This document shows positions 11,720 to 26,700 of a stretch of 64,000 nucleotides of DNA, in pieces. Location: assembly GCF_004210375.1 (NCBI RefSeq), contig NC_134833.1:21011396-21075395 (forward strand), given 5' to 3'. Below the pieces are notes generated by a model that saw only the letters and a program-made list of their open reading frames with translations, ran no database searches and was not told where the DNA came from. Every line of letters starts with the position of its first letter. The first letter of the stretch is position 1. This stretch comes from Tachypleus tridentatus. Taxonomy: Eukaryota > Arthropoda > Merostomata > Xiphosura > Limulidae. A program made the translations under genes and the position numbers.

Positions 11720-14700
11720 GTAAGTTATTGAGTTCTTTTTACTCTTATTATCAAGCATATTAGTCCAGAATAATTCCTCTATTATAAAGAACACTGAGCC
11801 ACCAAATTTGTAATAAAATTACATCTTCGTTTTCTTGTAGGGTTAGGACTAACAGCTAAACGTGATTGTCACCGTGAGTGACAAACCTTGCATACAAATT
11901 AATATATTTTCATTATTTTCTGTGTTTATAGTAATAACAGAAAGAATACTAAGCATTCATGTTTTAGATAAGGAAGTTGGATCCAGTTCTCTAATGTGTT
12001 AATGAGAAAAAATATTAACAATATTCATAAAACTACATTTTAATTTTTATGTGAAATAATTTTAGTTAATGACACTGACCTAATTCTAGAAACGTTAGGT
12101 GGTAAATATAAATAGTGATTTTAAAACGGATAAAACAACACCAGAGCTGGGTAGTGGTTTTCGTAAGGATTTAAAGATAGTCATACATATGAGAAGCTTT
12201 TTTTTTTCAAAGTTTTATAATTGGATGATTGGAAAGTGTGGAGTTTGTAAATTGTATATATTTAGTTTTAATTTTTAATAAGGGGCTTCACAGATAATTA
12301 GTGAGACAATCACATTAATCATAGTTCTTTAAGCCTAGTTAAATGAATTGCAGATTGACTGCATGAGAGAAAGTAAAAGATTGTTTTGAATGGAGGTTGG
12401 TCAAAAATTGGCTTCATGTTAACTAATGCTGTAGTGGAACACTAGTTTAGAAGCTAGTACCATGAACTTTTCATTTTTACTAACATTATCAATGTTGTTA
12501 GGGGTCAGTAATAGTTTGTAAGGCATACTGATGGCATTGGGCTTTTGAATTAGCCTTTTAAACATTTGAAGGAAACTGACATAGAGCAAAAGAAGCAAAT
12601 GCTTGTTTGATTTTCATGCTTTAAATTTTGAAAAAAAAATTAGATAATTTAAAGAATTTGCTAAATAAATAGCAGGTGGCTTTCAATTATAATAAATGCT
12701 AGGTAATGCATGTGGTATATCATAATTTGAATTATGTTTTAATGGGAATGACTGGAATGATGTGGAAGAACATGATCATGGTGTTTTGGTTTCAGTCTCT
12801 TAAGCTGTCCTAACAGTTTTCTGTTGCTAGTGATAGGGCAAATATGACTTGGAGTGTATTTACAGAAATATTTAATATAAATCTAAAGTTTATACTTTTC
12901 TTATACAAGTCATTAGTTAGGCATTGCAGTATTATGTTAAGTCTTGGGCTCTTTATTCTAAGGAGGACATATTAAATTGTTAGAAATGATTCAAAAGATG
13001 GTTAATAGAATGGTACCAGAGATTGGCAAGTTGTCACATGAGGACAAATTTAAATCTGTGAAATTTTCTCTTGAAGAAAGAATAGTTAGAGAGGACCTGA
13101 ATGAGGTGCTGAGAATTTGAAAGGATTGTTTTTTTCTTTGACTTAATAGTGAGAATGGTAGGATTGATTATAGGGCACAGTTATATATTTTGAAAGGAAT
13201 CATCTTCAGCTTAAACAATTTTACTCATCCAACTTCTAATCAAGTGAGTGGTCCTTAAAATGGTTGCCTCCAGATTTGGTAGAGGCAATAAATTTGAAGT
13301 TGTTAAAGGGAAGGATCAATAATTACTTAAATGGTAAAAACCAGCTTTGAGGTGTGTTTTGCTGTGTTTTATAAACAGGACAACATCAGTGGACCAAGAA
13401 ATCCTTTGTTCTTTAGTGTTATTTCACAGTGTGAATCTAGATAGCTGCTCTAAGACTTAATAACCAGTCAAAGAAGTTGGAGCTTTTTCTATCCTTATCT
13501 TCTTGTGTTTTGTCTTAGTTTGGAAAGGAATTGCAGAACCAACATGAAACTGGTGAGAGGTGATCTTATTGAAGGTTATAAGATTATATTGAGGACCAAT
13601 AAGATGAGGGTTTATGATTGATATGTGTTGTATTATAAAGATAATAGGATAAAAAAAATAGAAGTTTAAAAAGTTTAATAGAAGATAGATAATTTTAAAA
13701 TTATTTTTCTAACAGTGTGATTGCCCTATAGAATGAGTTTTCATTATTAGTAATAAAAGCTGGTCATTTATAGTTGTTTAAGAAATTAATTGGTGATTTC
13801 CTAAAAAGCAATGGGTTTAAATTTTTTACTTTTCTGAAGGATGGGTGTTCTAGGATAACCTTGAAGGACCAAACTGCCAATATGTAGTGTTTTAATATCT
13901 AAGTTAATACTTTCAGTATGTAGTATGTAATTTTAATGCTGGTAACGGTGGATGCATTAAAACATTTCTATATTTCTTACTCATTTGCCCAAAATTTGGA
14001 ACAGGTGTCACTTTTTTATGCTTGACAAAAAAAAAAAAATTATGATTTAACATTTCCATACCATACAGTGTTTCTTAACTCAACAATAGGTCACTAGTAT
14101 TGTAATTAATAAAACAACTTTTCAAGTGAAAAATTTACTAACATTGTTTAGATACAGTTAGTGAAAAGATTTCAAATAAGTTCCAATTTTAAATTCAACT
14201 ACATTACTACTTGACTCTTGTGAGTGGTATGTTTTGTTGATGTATAGTGTTCCGATGACAGGTGAATCAGAACTGAAAGTCGCGTAATACAAATGTTATG
14301 TTCTTGTTTAGGTTAATGATAATATTAAAAATGGATTTTGTGCATGATTTGTCACGTATAAACCTACATTTCAAATATTGATATATAGTAACTAAGTTAA
14401 ACATATCAAAAGAGAAATATGGTATGTGATTTCTTATGTTAATATAGTTAAAGCCATATAGCTAGCACTTTGTAGAAGATTTTAACGTCATCTACAATGA
14501 TCATGAAAGTAGAGGACAAGTGTTGATTTTGTCAAACTTAGTTGATTTTTTTTAAAATACGTTCAACAAAAATTCTAGTAATTGCTTAGGAAGTTGCTAA
14601 TATGGTAAATATTTTTATTAGCAATTTCTGTAAGCTTGCTGATCATGCCATAATCAAAAGTTGTATACTTTTTTCATGGTCTGAAGGAGAGTTTGAAATG

Positions 14701-17700
14701 TATATTAAATTCAGTGTGATTGCCTTACAGAATGAGTTTTCTGTGTTCATGATGTCAAAGAATTATCTGTAAGAAAAAGTGTTAAATTACACGAGATATA
14801 TGAAGGGAAAATAAATTGAAACTTGTCATTCATGTAAGTTAGACTGTTCAAGAAAAATCATTTTCAAAAACTATTTTAGTAATTTTTTAATTTGGTGATG
14901 CCTCAAGCAAATGCTCATTTTCAAACCAGAAACTAGTTGTAGAAATTAAAACTGTGTCTGATATCTTATAGTAAGTAATAGTAAAATAGAGAGTAGTTTA
15001 TTGTGTAGTGTTAAAAAAATGAATTTTTATGTTTCTATAATTTTTTCAACATGAAAAAAGGGAGATGTTAAGTTCTCACACTGACAGTGGAATTGTCAAT
15101 AGAGCTGCACAATTGGTGGAATTTGCTAGTTGATTGATTGTTAAACTTAGTTTTTAATGATCAAAGTAATAATAATATGCACAAAAACATTGGTTATATG
15201 GACTATCAGTTCTCCATATAACTTTGTAGACCTTTTCTCAAGGTAGAATAAGGTAAAAGATACCCATAAGTTAACCTTTCTGTTCCTGTAGTAGTCTTTA
15301 TAGTCCTTCTGTAAACCCTACCCAATAAGGTAATGTTTTCTAACATAAAAATTGAATACAATATTCCTAATAAGGCCTTAAGTGATTTGTATAAAGAGGT
15401 AATTGCATCTTCTAACTTGGGATTAGTACCTCTATAAATACACCCTGAAATTCTGTTAGATTTATTACAAGCACTATAGCACTGTCTCTGTGGCTTGGGA
15501 TCCTTTTTCAATTTTAATAACACGAACGAATAGGTTTTTGTTTGTTAAATATTGAAATAAAGTTATAATATCTCGATCATCTTATGTCTGATAAACCTAG
15601 AGGTTGTTTGTCATCTATTTGTCCAGCTTACCAATTGATCCAAATCATTCTGTAGTTCTTAAATATTTTTAATAGATTTTCAAATATCTAGGAGTTTAAC
15701 ATTATCACCAAACTTTATTAATCGTGCCCTGTCAGTATAATAATTGTAAATAATAAATAAAAAACAAAGGCCCACCAAGCTTTGACCCCTGAGGATTCCA
15801 CTATCAACAAGGGTCTAGCTTTGCTAGATTCCATTAAAATAACTTTTTTGCATCCACTCACCCTACAGTCCAGTTAACTAGATTTTTGTCAAATCCAACT
15901 GGTATGAATATCCTAACTCACACAACATTAGAACAAATGATTTACAAACTTCTAATTACATCAAGCCTACATTACTTTCACCATTTAGGTAATAACCAAC
16001 ATCCTCATGAAAGATGACAGACTTAATTAGCTAATATTTCCTTTTAGTAATTTAAGTTGACATATTTTTTCACATTTCATTTCCCTAAATGATTTTATAA
16101 AACTTCATTTCTCAGACTCTTAAAATGTTCCCAAACTCAGAAGGAAGATAAACTGGTTCTTTTATTTTATATATGAAGTCTTATTTCCTTTAAAAGTAGG
16201 AGTGAAAATAGCAACTCTCCAATTCTCAGATACCAACCCACTGTCTGTTGACTTATTAAAAATGAAAGAAAGAGACTTAAATATCTGATCTTCAGAACAC
16301 TAGGAAAATCTTTGTTGGTTCTGTTGATTTATCCATTTTTAGTCACCCGGTATATTTTACAAACCACCAAATGATTTATTTCCATCAGATGCATGTCAGG
16401 TGTATAATTATCTTTGTTGGTTCTGTTGATTTATCCATTTTAGTCACCGGTATATTTTACAAACCACCAAATGATTTATTTCCATCAGATGCATGTCAGG
16501 TGTATAATTATCTTTGTTGGTTCTGTTGATTTATCCATTTTAGTCACCGGTATATTTTACAAACCACCAAATGATTTATTTCCATCAGATGCATGTCAGG
16601 TGTATAATTATCTTTGTTGGTTCTGTTGATTTATCCATTTTTAGTCACCCGGTATATTTTACAAACCACCAAATGATTTATTTCCATCAGATGCATGTCA
16701 GGTGTATAATTATCTTTGTTGGTTCTGTTGATTTATCCATTTTAGTCACCGGTATATTTTACAAACCACCAAATGATTTATTTCCATCAGATGCATGTCA
16801 GGTGTATAATTATCTTTGTTGGTTCTGTTGATTTATCCATTTTAGTCACTCGGTATATTTTACAAACCACCAAATGATTTATTTCCATCAGATGCATGTC
16901 AGGTGTATAATTATCTTTGTTGGTTCTGTTGATTTATCCATTTTAGTCACCGGTATATTTTACAAACCACCAAATGATTTATTTCCATCAGATGCATGTC
17001 AGGTGTATAATTATCTTTGTTGGTTCTGTTGATTTATCCATTTTTAGTCACCGGTATATTTTACAAACCACCAAATGATTTATTTCCATCAGATGCATGT
17101 CAGGTGTATAATTATCTTTGTTGGTTCTGTTGATTTATCCATTTTAGTCACCGGTATATTTTACAAACCACCAAATGATTTATTTCCATCAGATGCATGT
17201 CAGGTGTATAATTATCTTTGTTGGTTCTGTTGATTTATCCATTTTAGTCACCCGGTATATTTTACAAACCACCAAATGATTTATTTCCATCAGATGCATG
17301 TCAGGTGTATAATTATCTTTGTTGGTTCTGTTGATTTATCCATTTTTAGTCACCCGGTATATTTTACAAACCACCAAATGATTTATTTCCATCAGATGCA
17401 TGTCAGGTGTATAATTATCTTTGTTGGTTCTGTTGATTTATCCATTTTTAGTCACTCGGTATATTTTACAAACCACCAAATGATTTATTTCCATCAGATG
17501 CATGTCAGGTGTATAATTATCTTTGTTGGTTCTGTTGATTTATCCATTTTAGTCACCCGGTATATTTTACAAACCACCAAATGATTTATTTCCATCAGAT
17601 GCATGTCAGGTGTATAATTATCTTTGTTGGTTCTGTTGATTTATCCATTTTTAGTCACCCGGTATATTTTACAAACCACCAAATGATTTATTTCCATCAG

Positions 17701-20700
17701 ATGCATGTCAGGTGTATAATTATCTTTGTTGGTTCTGTTGATTTATCCATTTTTAGTCACCCGGTATATTTTACAAACCACCAAATGATTTATTTCCATC
17801 AGATGCATGTCAGGTGTATAATTATCTTTGTTGGTTCTGTTGATTTATCCATTTTAGTCACCCGGTATATTTTACAAACCACCAAATGATTTATTTCCAT
17901 CAGATGCATGTCAGGTGTATAATTATCTTTGTTGGTTCTGTTGATTTATCCATTTTAGTCACTCGGTATATTTTACAAACCACCAAATGATTTATTTCCA
18001 TCAGATGCATGTCAGGTGTATAATTATCTTTGTTGGTTCTGTTGATTTATCCATTTTTAGTCACCCGGTATATTTTACAAACCACCAAATGATTTATTTC
18101 CATCAGATGCATGTCAGGTGTATAATTATTTTCACATTTCATTTCATTCCAGTTGGTTCATTACTGAAAGTCTGGATAAAAGAAAAGGAGTACAAGATGA
18201 GAATGTTAGTAGCACGATGTACATTACTGATGAACAATACACAGAATTAGTGTTAAAATATAACTTGAGAACTACTTACAAAGTTAATATCAATGAGCCA
18301 ATGATGTGTCAACCTATAATGTTTCAGGTCAAGCACAGTTAATGTACGTGTTTCTAATGTGCAACATCTGTGTAGAATACTTAGAGGTTTCACTGTGGAA
18401 ACTTAAATAGTGTTTAAGGGTTGTAACAGTAACTAGTTTACTGTGTGAATAAATAGCAAAACAGTCCTGTTACTTTAACTAAATGTAAACACTTATCCTT
18501 AGAAATACCATTATGTCTGAAGGGTATTCCTGCATCTCTTTTAAACTGTAGGATTTACAAACAATATTCGTTGTCTATAATAAACTGATGACTTTTTTTT
18601 TTTTTGTATTTATCATCAACTGTCTGTGGCAGTTGTGTATGTCAGTGAGTGAAACTTTTCAATTTTTCTTCAGACACTTGCTACGATTTGAAAATCTTGT
18701 TTACTCATAAATATATTTATCATATTTCATATCTCACCTTTGTAGCTTTTTACTATCAGATATTGGTTAGAGCTTAATATCCACTTAAAAGTGAAAAAGT
18801 TATGATTTAACCAGTGCAATAAACATACATGAAGGTTAGATGAAGTTTCCATGTTTAAGAGCTTAAAAGCTTTACTTATAATTTTGAAATGGTTATTATT
18901 TAATAAATCTATTAAATTACAAGCAAAAGTACATTTAAAAAGATTTTCAATTAATACAAGTTCGTGTATGAAAGCAACTCAGTTTTACTTTTGTTTTTAA
19001 TTTGTTTGATGGGATGTTAATATCAGATTAAAAAGAAAGGAAACCTCAATTTCATTTCTTGACCTTAATAATTATAATTTTAAGGAAATATAGAATTTCA
19101 ATCAAACCAATGATTTTCATTGTTCTAGTTCAAGAAAAATTGTTTAATTTTTTTTCTCCATGAACAGCATTTGTGTGTTTATTTCATGTTGTTTTTCAAT
19201 TATTAGCTGAATGGGGAAATCAGTTCATAGACCCAATGTTCTTTCTTTTTAACAGAATATCCAGGATATGGGGTGAGTAATCCAATTGCCCCAGGTTATC
19301 CACCAGTTGCTCATCACCCCAGTATGAGTCTCCCATATGCTTCTTATCCAGGCACAGCTTTCACAGCTACAAGTTATTTACCCTCAACTCCCCCAACGTA
19401 TATACCAGGTATTGTATAGCAACTGTAAAAATAGTTTTACCCTACTAAAGGCAAGTTTTTTGTGTATGTTTGTTTGTTTTTTGCACAGTTTTCACTCCCA
19501 TCTTAATTAAAATACTGCCACAGTAGATCTTCAAAATCATCACAGTTTATTATTTGTCTACTTATCTCACCAGCATTGGCATAGCACCACACACAGGCAC
19601 ACACGCATGTGTGTTTGTATTTTTATTTGTTATCAGTTTTCCCTGCAATTCCTAATATACAACTACTCCATTAATAGCATATCCCACTAAGTCATAATCT
19701 GAGGGTTGCAGGTTTGTATCCCTGTCACACCAAACATGCTCGCCCTTTCAGCCATGAGGGCATTATAATGTGACGGTCAATCCCAATATTCATTGGTAAA
19801 AGAGTAGCCCAAGAGTTGGCGGTGGGTGGTGATGACTAGCTGCCTTCCCTCTAGTCTTACACTACTAAATTAGGGACAGCTAGCGCGGATAACCCTCGAG
19901 TAGCTTTGTGCGAAATTCTACACAAACAAACAAACAATAGTGTATCCAGTATCCTAACTTAACAACAAATATATTTTAAATTAAGTAATCAAAATATGTT
20001 GGAATAATAAAACGTAACAACACAGTTATGATACTAAACAACAGTTTTTCAACTGTATTTTACAGTTAATATACCTTAAGGTTTTTGGTTTCTTTTCCTA
20101 TTGAGTCAGATATCTATGTCAGTAAATTTAATCTTGTTTTTTATGCTATTTTAAACCAATTTATAATATTAAAATTAATAACTGCATAGTTCAAATAATG
20201 TTATCAGAATAGTTACGTTATTGAAATATAAATACTACCATGAAGACCAGCAAAACTGAACTCTTTCTACAAAGTGTACTTATTCAAGAAACCAGTTTAA
20301 TTTGGTTATTGTTATATTTACATACAAACATCAATAACTACAAAGTGTTAATTTTTCAGTTTGTTTCACTACACAATTGATACCATGACAGCAAATACAG
20401 TGTCACAAAAACATGTCTCAAATAATTGGTTATTCAGTTATTAAAAATGCAATTGCCATAGTGGTTGACTAATTCTTTCTCTCAAATTATAATAATTTTA
20501 CCAAACATTGTTCACATTGCAATAGTAATTTTATTAATTCCTTGAAAGTTTTAATTACTGTAATATATAGGCATTTTTAAATATTTGTAATAAAATTATT
20601 CTTAAAAAAAGTTATATATTAAAATCAAAGTCTTGTACTCTCAGAAGAATGTATTCAGATCATAATTCTGATACATTAGACTTGAAATTGATGAAAGATA

Positions 20701-23700
20701 AGTTACATATTCTCAAATGTGAAGTAATTTTATGATATTTACTTCATTGGACACTAGAGCTAGGTGATTATTGAACATATGTTTTACTTATAAGTAATCT
20801 GTAATGTAACCAGTTAATCAAAATTATAATTAAATTGATTAATGTCATAAAAATAATTGAGTAACCAAACGTAATGTTTCCAAATATTATTTAGACTAAT
20901 CAAATAATTAAATCAAAATATTTTCATTATAAGTTCTAATTATTTTTTCATCAATCTGACTTTACTGATTATTAACAATAGTTGGAGGTAATCGATTATT
21001 GACCTTAACAGTTGATTGATTAGCAAATTTCATTAATTGTTCGGATCTACATTTTATAAAACATGTATTGGAAATTTCATGAAATTCATTAATGTAGTAC
21101 TAAGAAATGTACAGTGAGCTTTGTTCCTAGGTTGTTGACCGTGTAATATTGGATTTGTAGATTTATGTATTTTATAAATATTTGGAAATTATCATTAGTA
21201 ATTTTCTTACAGTAAGCTAGTAGAAATTTAAGTAGAATTATTTAATACTAGTATATCTTGTGTGTTTATAAACAATTGAATTGCATCATTTAGGTAAAAA
21301 TAAAACAGTGTATAACTGAGTGTTCTAATGTTTTTATTTCTAGCTGGGTCATATGGAACACCAGTGGTGGCACCACTTCCATATGGTGCTGTGAGTATAA
21401 ATAAGCACAATTTGAATGTTCATTTTTGTGTATCATATTTAAGAAATTTTCGTGTTTTTTATTCTAACCTAAAAGTTTAGTTTGGGAATAAGTAAAAATC
21501 CTCATACTATATGAATAAACTTGTGTAATTTTCAAGGAAGATTATAAAACCTAGATATTCAGAGTAGAAGAAACTTTCAAGATAATCACGTAGGGATGAA
21601 ACACTGAATTGGAAACTTACAGAAACTATCCACTCTCAGCATTAACCTGATTTATGTACTAAGAAGTGTATGTTATAAAGATTATATTTCAAGTTTATAT
21701 ATTTACTAGTTACAATGAAGGTTTGATAAACTTTGTTTTTTAGATTTTTTTATGTTAAAAAAATTAAAATTGCTGCTGGATCATTGTGGCTTTGTAATTT
21801 TTAAATGTAAAACTAATAACTGAACAGTAATGTATCTTAATCTGTTACATATACATAGATCTGTAGTATTAGAATAGTGCATGTTTGTGCTGAGAATAAA
21901 GTGCTTATCTGAAATCCTGCCCCACCAAACATGCTCATCCTTTCAACTATAGGGGCATTATAATGTGATAGTCAACCCCACCATTCATTGGTGAAAAGGG
22001 GGGCCCAGTAGTTGGCAATAGGTGGTGATGACAAGCTGACTTCCCTCTTGTCTTTCACTGCTGTATTAGGGACTGCTAGTGGAGATAATTCTTGCATAGC
22101 TTTGTATGAAATTTATGAGAATTTACAAGTTTTTTTTTTATTTGCTGCAGAATTGCAAACTAATCATTATATTAAATTTTAATTCTAATATCAGTCACCA
22201 GGTTTATCAGCAGAGTTTTACTTAAAATCTCTAGACACTCACCCTCCAGCTGAATATTGCTACCCCAGCAGCTTCATGGAGAGTGCACATGGCAATTCTC
22301 ACTCATTTCATCAAAGACTGACAAGGTGTTGCCAACATTTCCCTGAGCCGTGATGCATTTTGACTAACCTGGACTGGCTGAAACTCAAGTTATTTGGTTC
22401 ATGGCTGAACCATATTAAACAATAATGGTGCACAAATTATTAAACAGTACATTTTGATCATTATAAGCTATGCACTTTAAAAATTGTATTTAATTAGCTA
22501 TACACATAACTGGGCATATATTTTAATTCTGGTCTCTGTAGGTAGTGTGCTTTGATCAAAATGCTTATGTTTAAAGGAGTTTTTCATCAAATGTTATTGA
22601 CCCTGAATAAACTGAAAACATATACAACCAGAAAAACAAGCATGACAGAAGAGGGAAAGTGAATTTTGTTGTTTTTTTTTAATTGCTAATTTTGGGTAGA
22701 CCTTGCTGTGACTAACTAGTATCAGCCAGTTTAAAAGAACAGTTTGCACAGTGCTTTTCCAATACTATGTTTAATAAAAAGAAGAAACAGAACATAAAAA
22801 ACACTGGAACTATCTTATTTCGTTTTAAGAGGAAGTTTTTAATTTGTGCCAACATGTTTATCATACTTAAAGTACAGAAACATATCTGGAGATTTAGTGA
22901 GTGACATCATAGTTTAATTTATGAAATTTTTATTCAGTTTTATAATTTAGTCATCAAGACCTACTGATATCAATACAGTATCAGTGTACTATCTTTTATG
23001 GGTAAAAAAATTGCTTTCTGGTATGTCTAATAAATGGATATTATCCAGTCACATACTTTACACTGAAATACTATCCTTAAGCTCAGCTACCCTCATAAGG
23101 AGGTCTTGTCTTAAATGTTAATAGATAGTTTCACTTTGTAGTGCATCTAAAGAAAGTTATGCCTAAAAACTGAAATCCTAGAAATGCATATACGTTTTTT
23201 ATTATCTATTTATATACTTGCAGAGAAACGTACATGCATCACTACTTAGTGTGCCATTTATTATGCGATTCCATAATTACTGGTTTGTGTACTATTATTA
23301 TTGCTGTTCAGGCATCCTGCACTAAATCACATGTACCATCTGAGAAAAACCACTCTATAGTTGTGTTACTAATAATTTCCATAGTGTATCACCTAACTCT
23401 AAGAATCTATTGCTATTATATTTATATTGCTTTATGTTATTCAAAATTACACTGCTTTCAGTTTCTAATTTTTGTTACTGCTGTCAGTGAAACAAAAATT
23501 AGAGATTAGCTGTTTCTGGATCTGTCATGTACAAGAACTGTCTTATTTTAATTTTACCAAACTAACATTAATATAACTCTTAAAGATACCATAGCAAGTG
23601 TAAAATAGACATGTTTAAAACACATTTCATTATTCATTTGATATTTGAAGCTATTAAATGTTGAGAAATATGAAAGAAAATATATTTTGTTCATGGTGAT

Positions 23701-26700
23701 ACTAACATTAAAGTGCACGTAGCGTGACATAATGTGTCCATGTCAGTAAAAGAGTTGCATGTTGAAGGAAGATCTGACAGTAAGCATTGAAACAAGCAGT
23801 TTTTGAAGGTTGAAAATATCAAAAGTACTGAAAAATACCTCTACCTGTATCAGGCTTTGAAACACAAAACAATCATTTATTCTTTCATTGGTTACATGTA
23901 CACAGAACGTAATATATTTTGTTCTATTATGAGACTGTTTTGAAATTTAGTTTTTAAGCAAAGATGTATTACTATGAAGCCTGGGAAATGACAAATGCTA
24001 ATTTTTCTAACACTCTGTAGTGTTATTTCTTTTAATCATTGCTAACAGTATTCATTAACAGTCTTTTTAGGAAACATTTCATGATTCAAGCTGTATGTTA
24101 AGAGATAATGAATATTCAGAAGATAATGACTTGTGATGAATTAGAGATTTCTGCTTGTAAATGTACAGTAGTCTTTATGTAACTGTTCAAGTTTCAGTTA
24201 ATTAAAGGTTAATATTTGCATTTTACAATAACTTGTGTGTTTATTCTTTTTAGATTAACCACTACTTCATTCATGTGTGTATTCTTCCAACAGTTTGGGT
24301 GTGTGTATTTTGTGTAGATTTTCAGTGGTCCCCAGTTAGCAATTCATGTGTTACCTAAAGTTCTCAAATGCCCTGTTAGCACCCCACACTATGATCATAT
24401 ATTGTGAAAGTAAACAAAACTATAGTTGGGCTATGTTGTAGTCCACGACAGGTTCAGATACAGCCCTTGGATTCTTTGTCATCACCTGAAGTAATCCTGT
24501 GGGGAAAATAATTGGGGACCATTGTTGTATAGAAATGTACAAGATATTTACACTAAATTATATGTATATTGGCTGTTTTAGATTAATTTATTCCTTTGGG
24601 GAATGTATAATATGTAGATTATTTTATTAGTTGACTTCCCTGAGAAACAGTTTTCATAGAGATTTCCTATTCTGGAACTGAAAAATTGGTGGAATATAGT
24701 ACTTAACACACAAGTTTTTAAAATTCTTTTACTACCATGTTTACAGATAAACAACTCTTCCAGTGCCAGGTTTATTTTTAAATACACACGGAAACACTTA
24801 GAGTTGTATGGTTACTTGGGCATTGTTTATTCTTTTTTTTAATCAACAAGTTGTTTTCTCAGACTGCAGGAAATATTAAGTAACTATAAATTAATTATTT
24901 GTGTATTCATTTTCAGAACTTGCATATTAATATGGAACATGATTTTTTAAATTAATTTATGAAATTCTCTTACATACCTATTTTTCAGAACATTTATTTA
25001 ATATCACACTTTTCAAAGATTTGAAGAGGACATACTTGCCAATGGCAATGAAAGAGTTAGAGTAACTTGCTTGAAGCAACTGTGAACAATCATAATTTTA
25101 AGTCCTACGAGTTATTTCAGACTTGGAGCCTGTTAAAATATTATTTTGTTCTGAAACAAAAGTGTCGTCGATAATTATTAAATTACTTTAAACATTACCA
25201 GGAATTATCTGTTCAAGTTTCTCTGCACACCATTCAGATGTGAAAGTATTTTCTGTGTACTAATTGTATTACAATTTATGCATCTTTTTTTATTATTATT
25301 TGCAACCACTCTCTTTGTAAAAGGCATCTGTCATGTATTTTGCCACATAGATGTATCTTATTAATTTTAGCATTACATCTTTCACAATTAATTTTATACA
25401 AACCTGATAGTAAATCTTGAATCTTTGCTTAGTTAATTTTGAGTATTTTATCATTTTGTATATTTTACAAAAATTCATAATATATTCAGTTAACACACAC
25501 ACATACTACAACCTTCAGTTTTATTCTTTATTCATGTGGACATTGGCCATAGCTTCATTAACTAAGTTTCTGTATAGAATGAACTTTCATTGAAATTTAT
25601 GTTGTTTTTCACAGTGTCCTTTAACCCACCCTTACCCTCATAGCAACCAAAGGCAAGTAATGAATGGGGCAAAATTACCTTTAGGTTCTGTATTTGCAGC
25701 TTTGAGTATTTTTTTATCTGTGACATTTATGATAAGTTTGAAGCTTTATAGACCTTATATATGTATATCATTTATATTAGGTTTGCTCTCATAACTTAAT
25801 GGTGGTACATGTTATTTTTGATAAGCAAAACGATTCTTGAAGCCAATTTACATGTGTAAATTTTAACTCAAATGCAACTTTTGGTGCTCAAAACAATTTT
25901 TTTTTCCAGTTTGTTTCAGATATGAAATAAATTTTCCATTTTCTATGATAAGACTTGTATTGGGAAAAAATAAATATATGTAAATTGTATTTTATTAAAG
26001 CTGCAGGCTGAATATCATATAAAGGGATACATTTATTGAATAAGAATTTGTTTTATCTGTCACTCTCCATATTCTGTCGTGAAGTATTGGCTTACTATAA
26101 ATATATGTATGTAGTGCACACTTCACAGATCCAAGATGTAAGAAGTATTCAAGATCAGTCTCAATATTCCTCCAACATTCACTGCTTTGATTTTTTTTAA
26201 ATGTTAGGAAGGAAAACTTTTGTACACTTGATGGTATTGTTGATATTCTATTAATTATAGGAATCCATGAGTGAAAGTAAATGAGAATGTGCTTGAATAT
26301 GTTGCTCACATGTTTATCATGGTTAAACAACAACGTACAGTTGTAGAAGTAAAACAGTGAATTATGAACAAGCATAAAGGTTTGTTCCAAAACTTCTGGG
26401 AAAGAATGCAGTAGTCATGTGACTTTGCAGTGTAACCTGCAACATATATAACACTAGATTACTTTTGGGATTTCTAAGATCTATTTAATGCATGTAGCTA
26501 AAGCAAAATCACGCACACATTAATAGCTACCATGCCATTAGTCCTACAGCACAGTGATGGGTAATCATGCATGATTGTGTGCTTTTGTCATTGTTAACTT
26601 GCTCACATGTATACATTTCAAAATGTTCTCCAGTTATAAATTGGGTTACTCTTAATAATGTAACAAATACATCCATCCACCTTTATTGATTTTATAATGC

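Larger units (their letters stand above)
11720..19255 (+). other. DAZAP2 intron 1 (7.5 kb), rich in LINE relics and a minisatellite
   Basis: Apart from the LINE pieces and the tandem array listed separately, the intron (11720-12580, 13900-15200 and 18345-19255) is AT-rich with no exon I can support. A short LINE-tail echo at 14713-14745 ('cagtgtgattgcc..aatgagtttt') repeats a motif also found at 13714. Confidence 0.7.

Noticed and set aside
16571..18250. Repeated open frames beginning MIYFHQMHVRCIIIFVG on the + strand
   Set aside because: They are the same minisatellite unit read over and over. They open or close with one-base length changes of the unit and have no exon signals.
25652..25657. 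AAAG/GCAAGT as the donor of the duplicated DAZAP2 exon
   Set aside because: It is a good GC donor by sequence, but splicing there would leave a 38-base exon and shift the frame of the following exons. I kept the in-frame end at 25668 as the homologous boundary.
25995..26390. 131-codon open frame on the - strand in DAZAP2 intron 3
   Set aside because: I see no recognised domain, no splice signals that extend it, and an AT-rich composition. It may be an old mobile-element remnant but cannot be supported.
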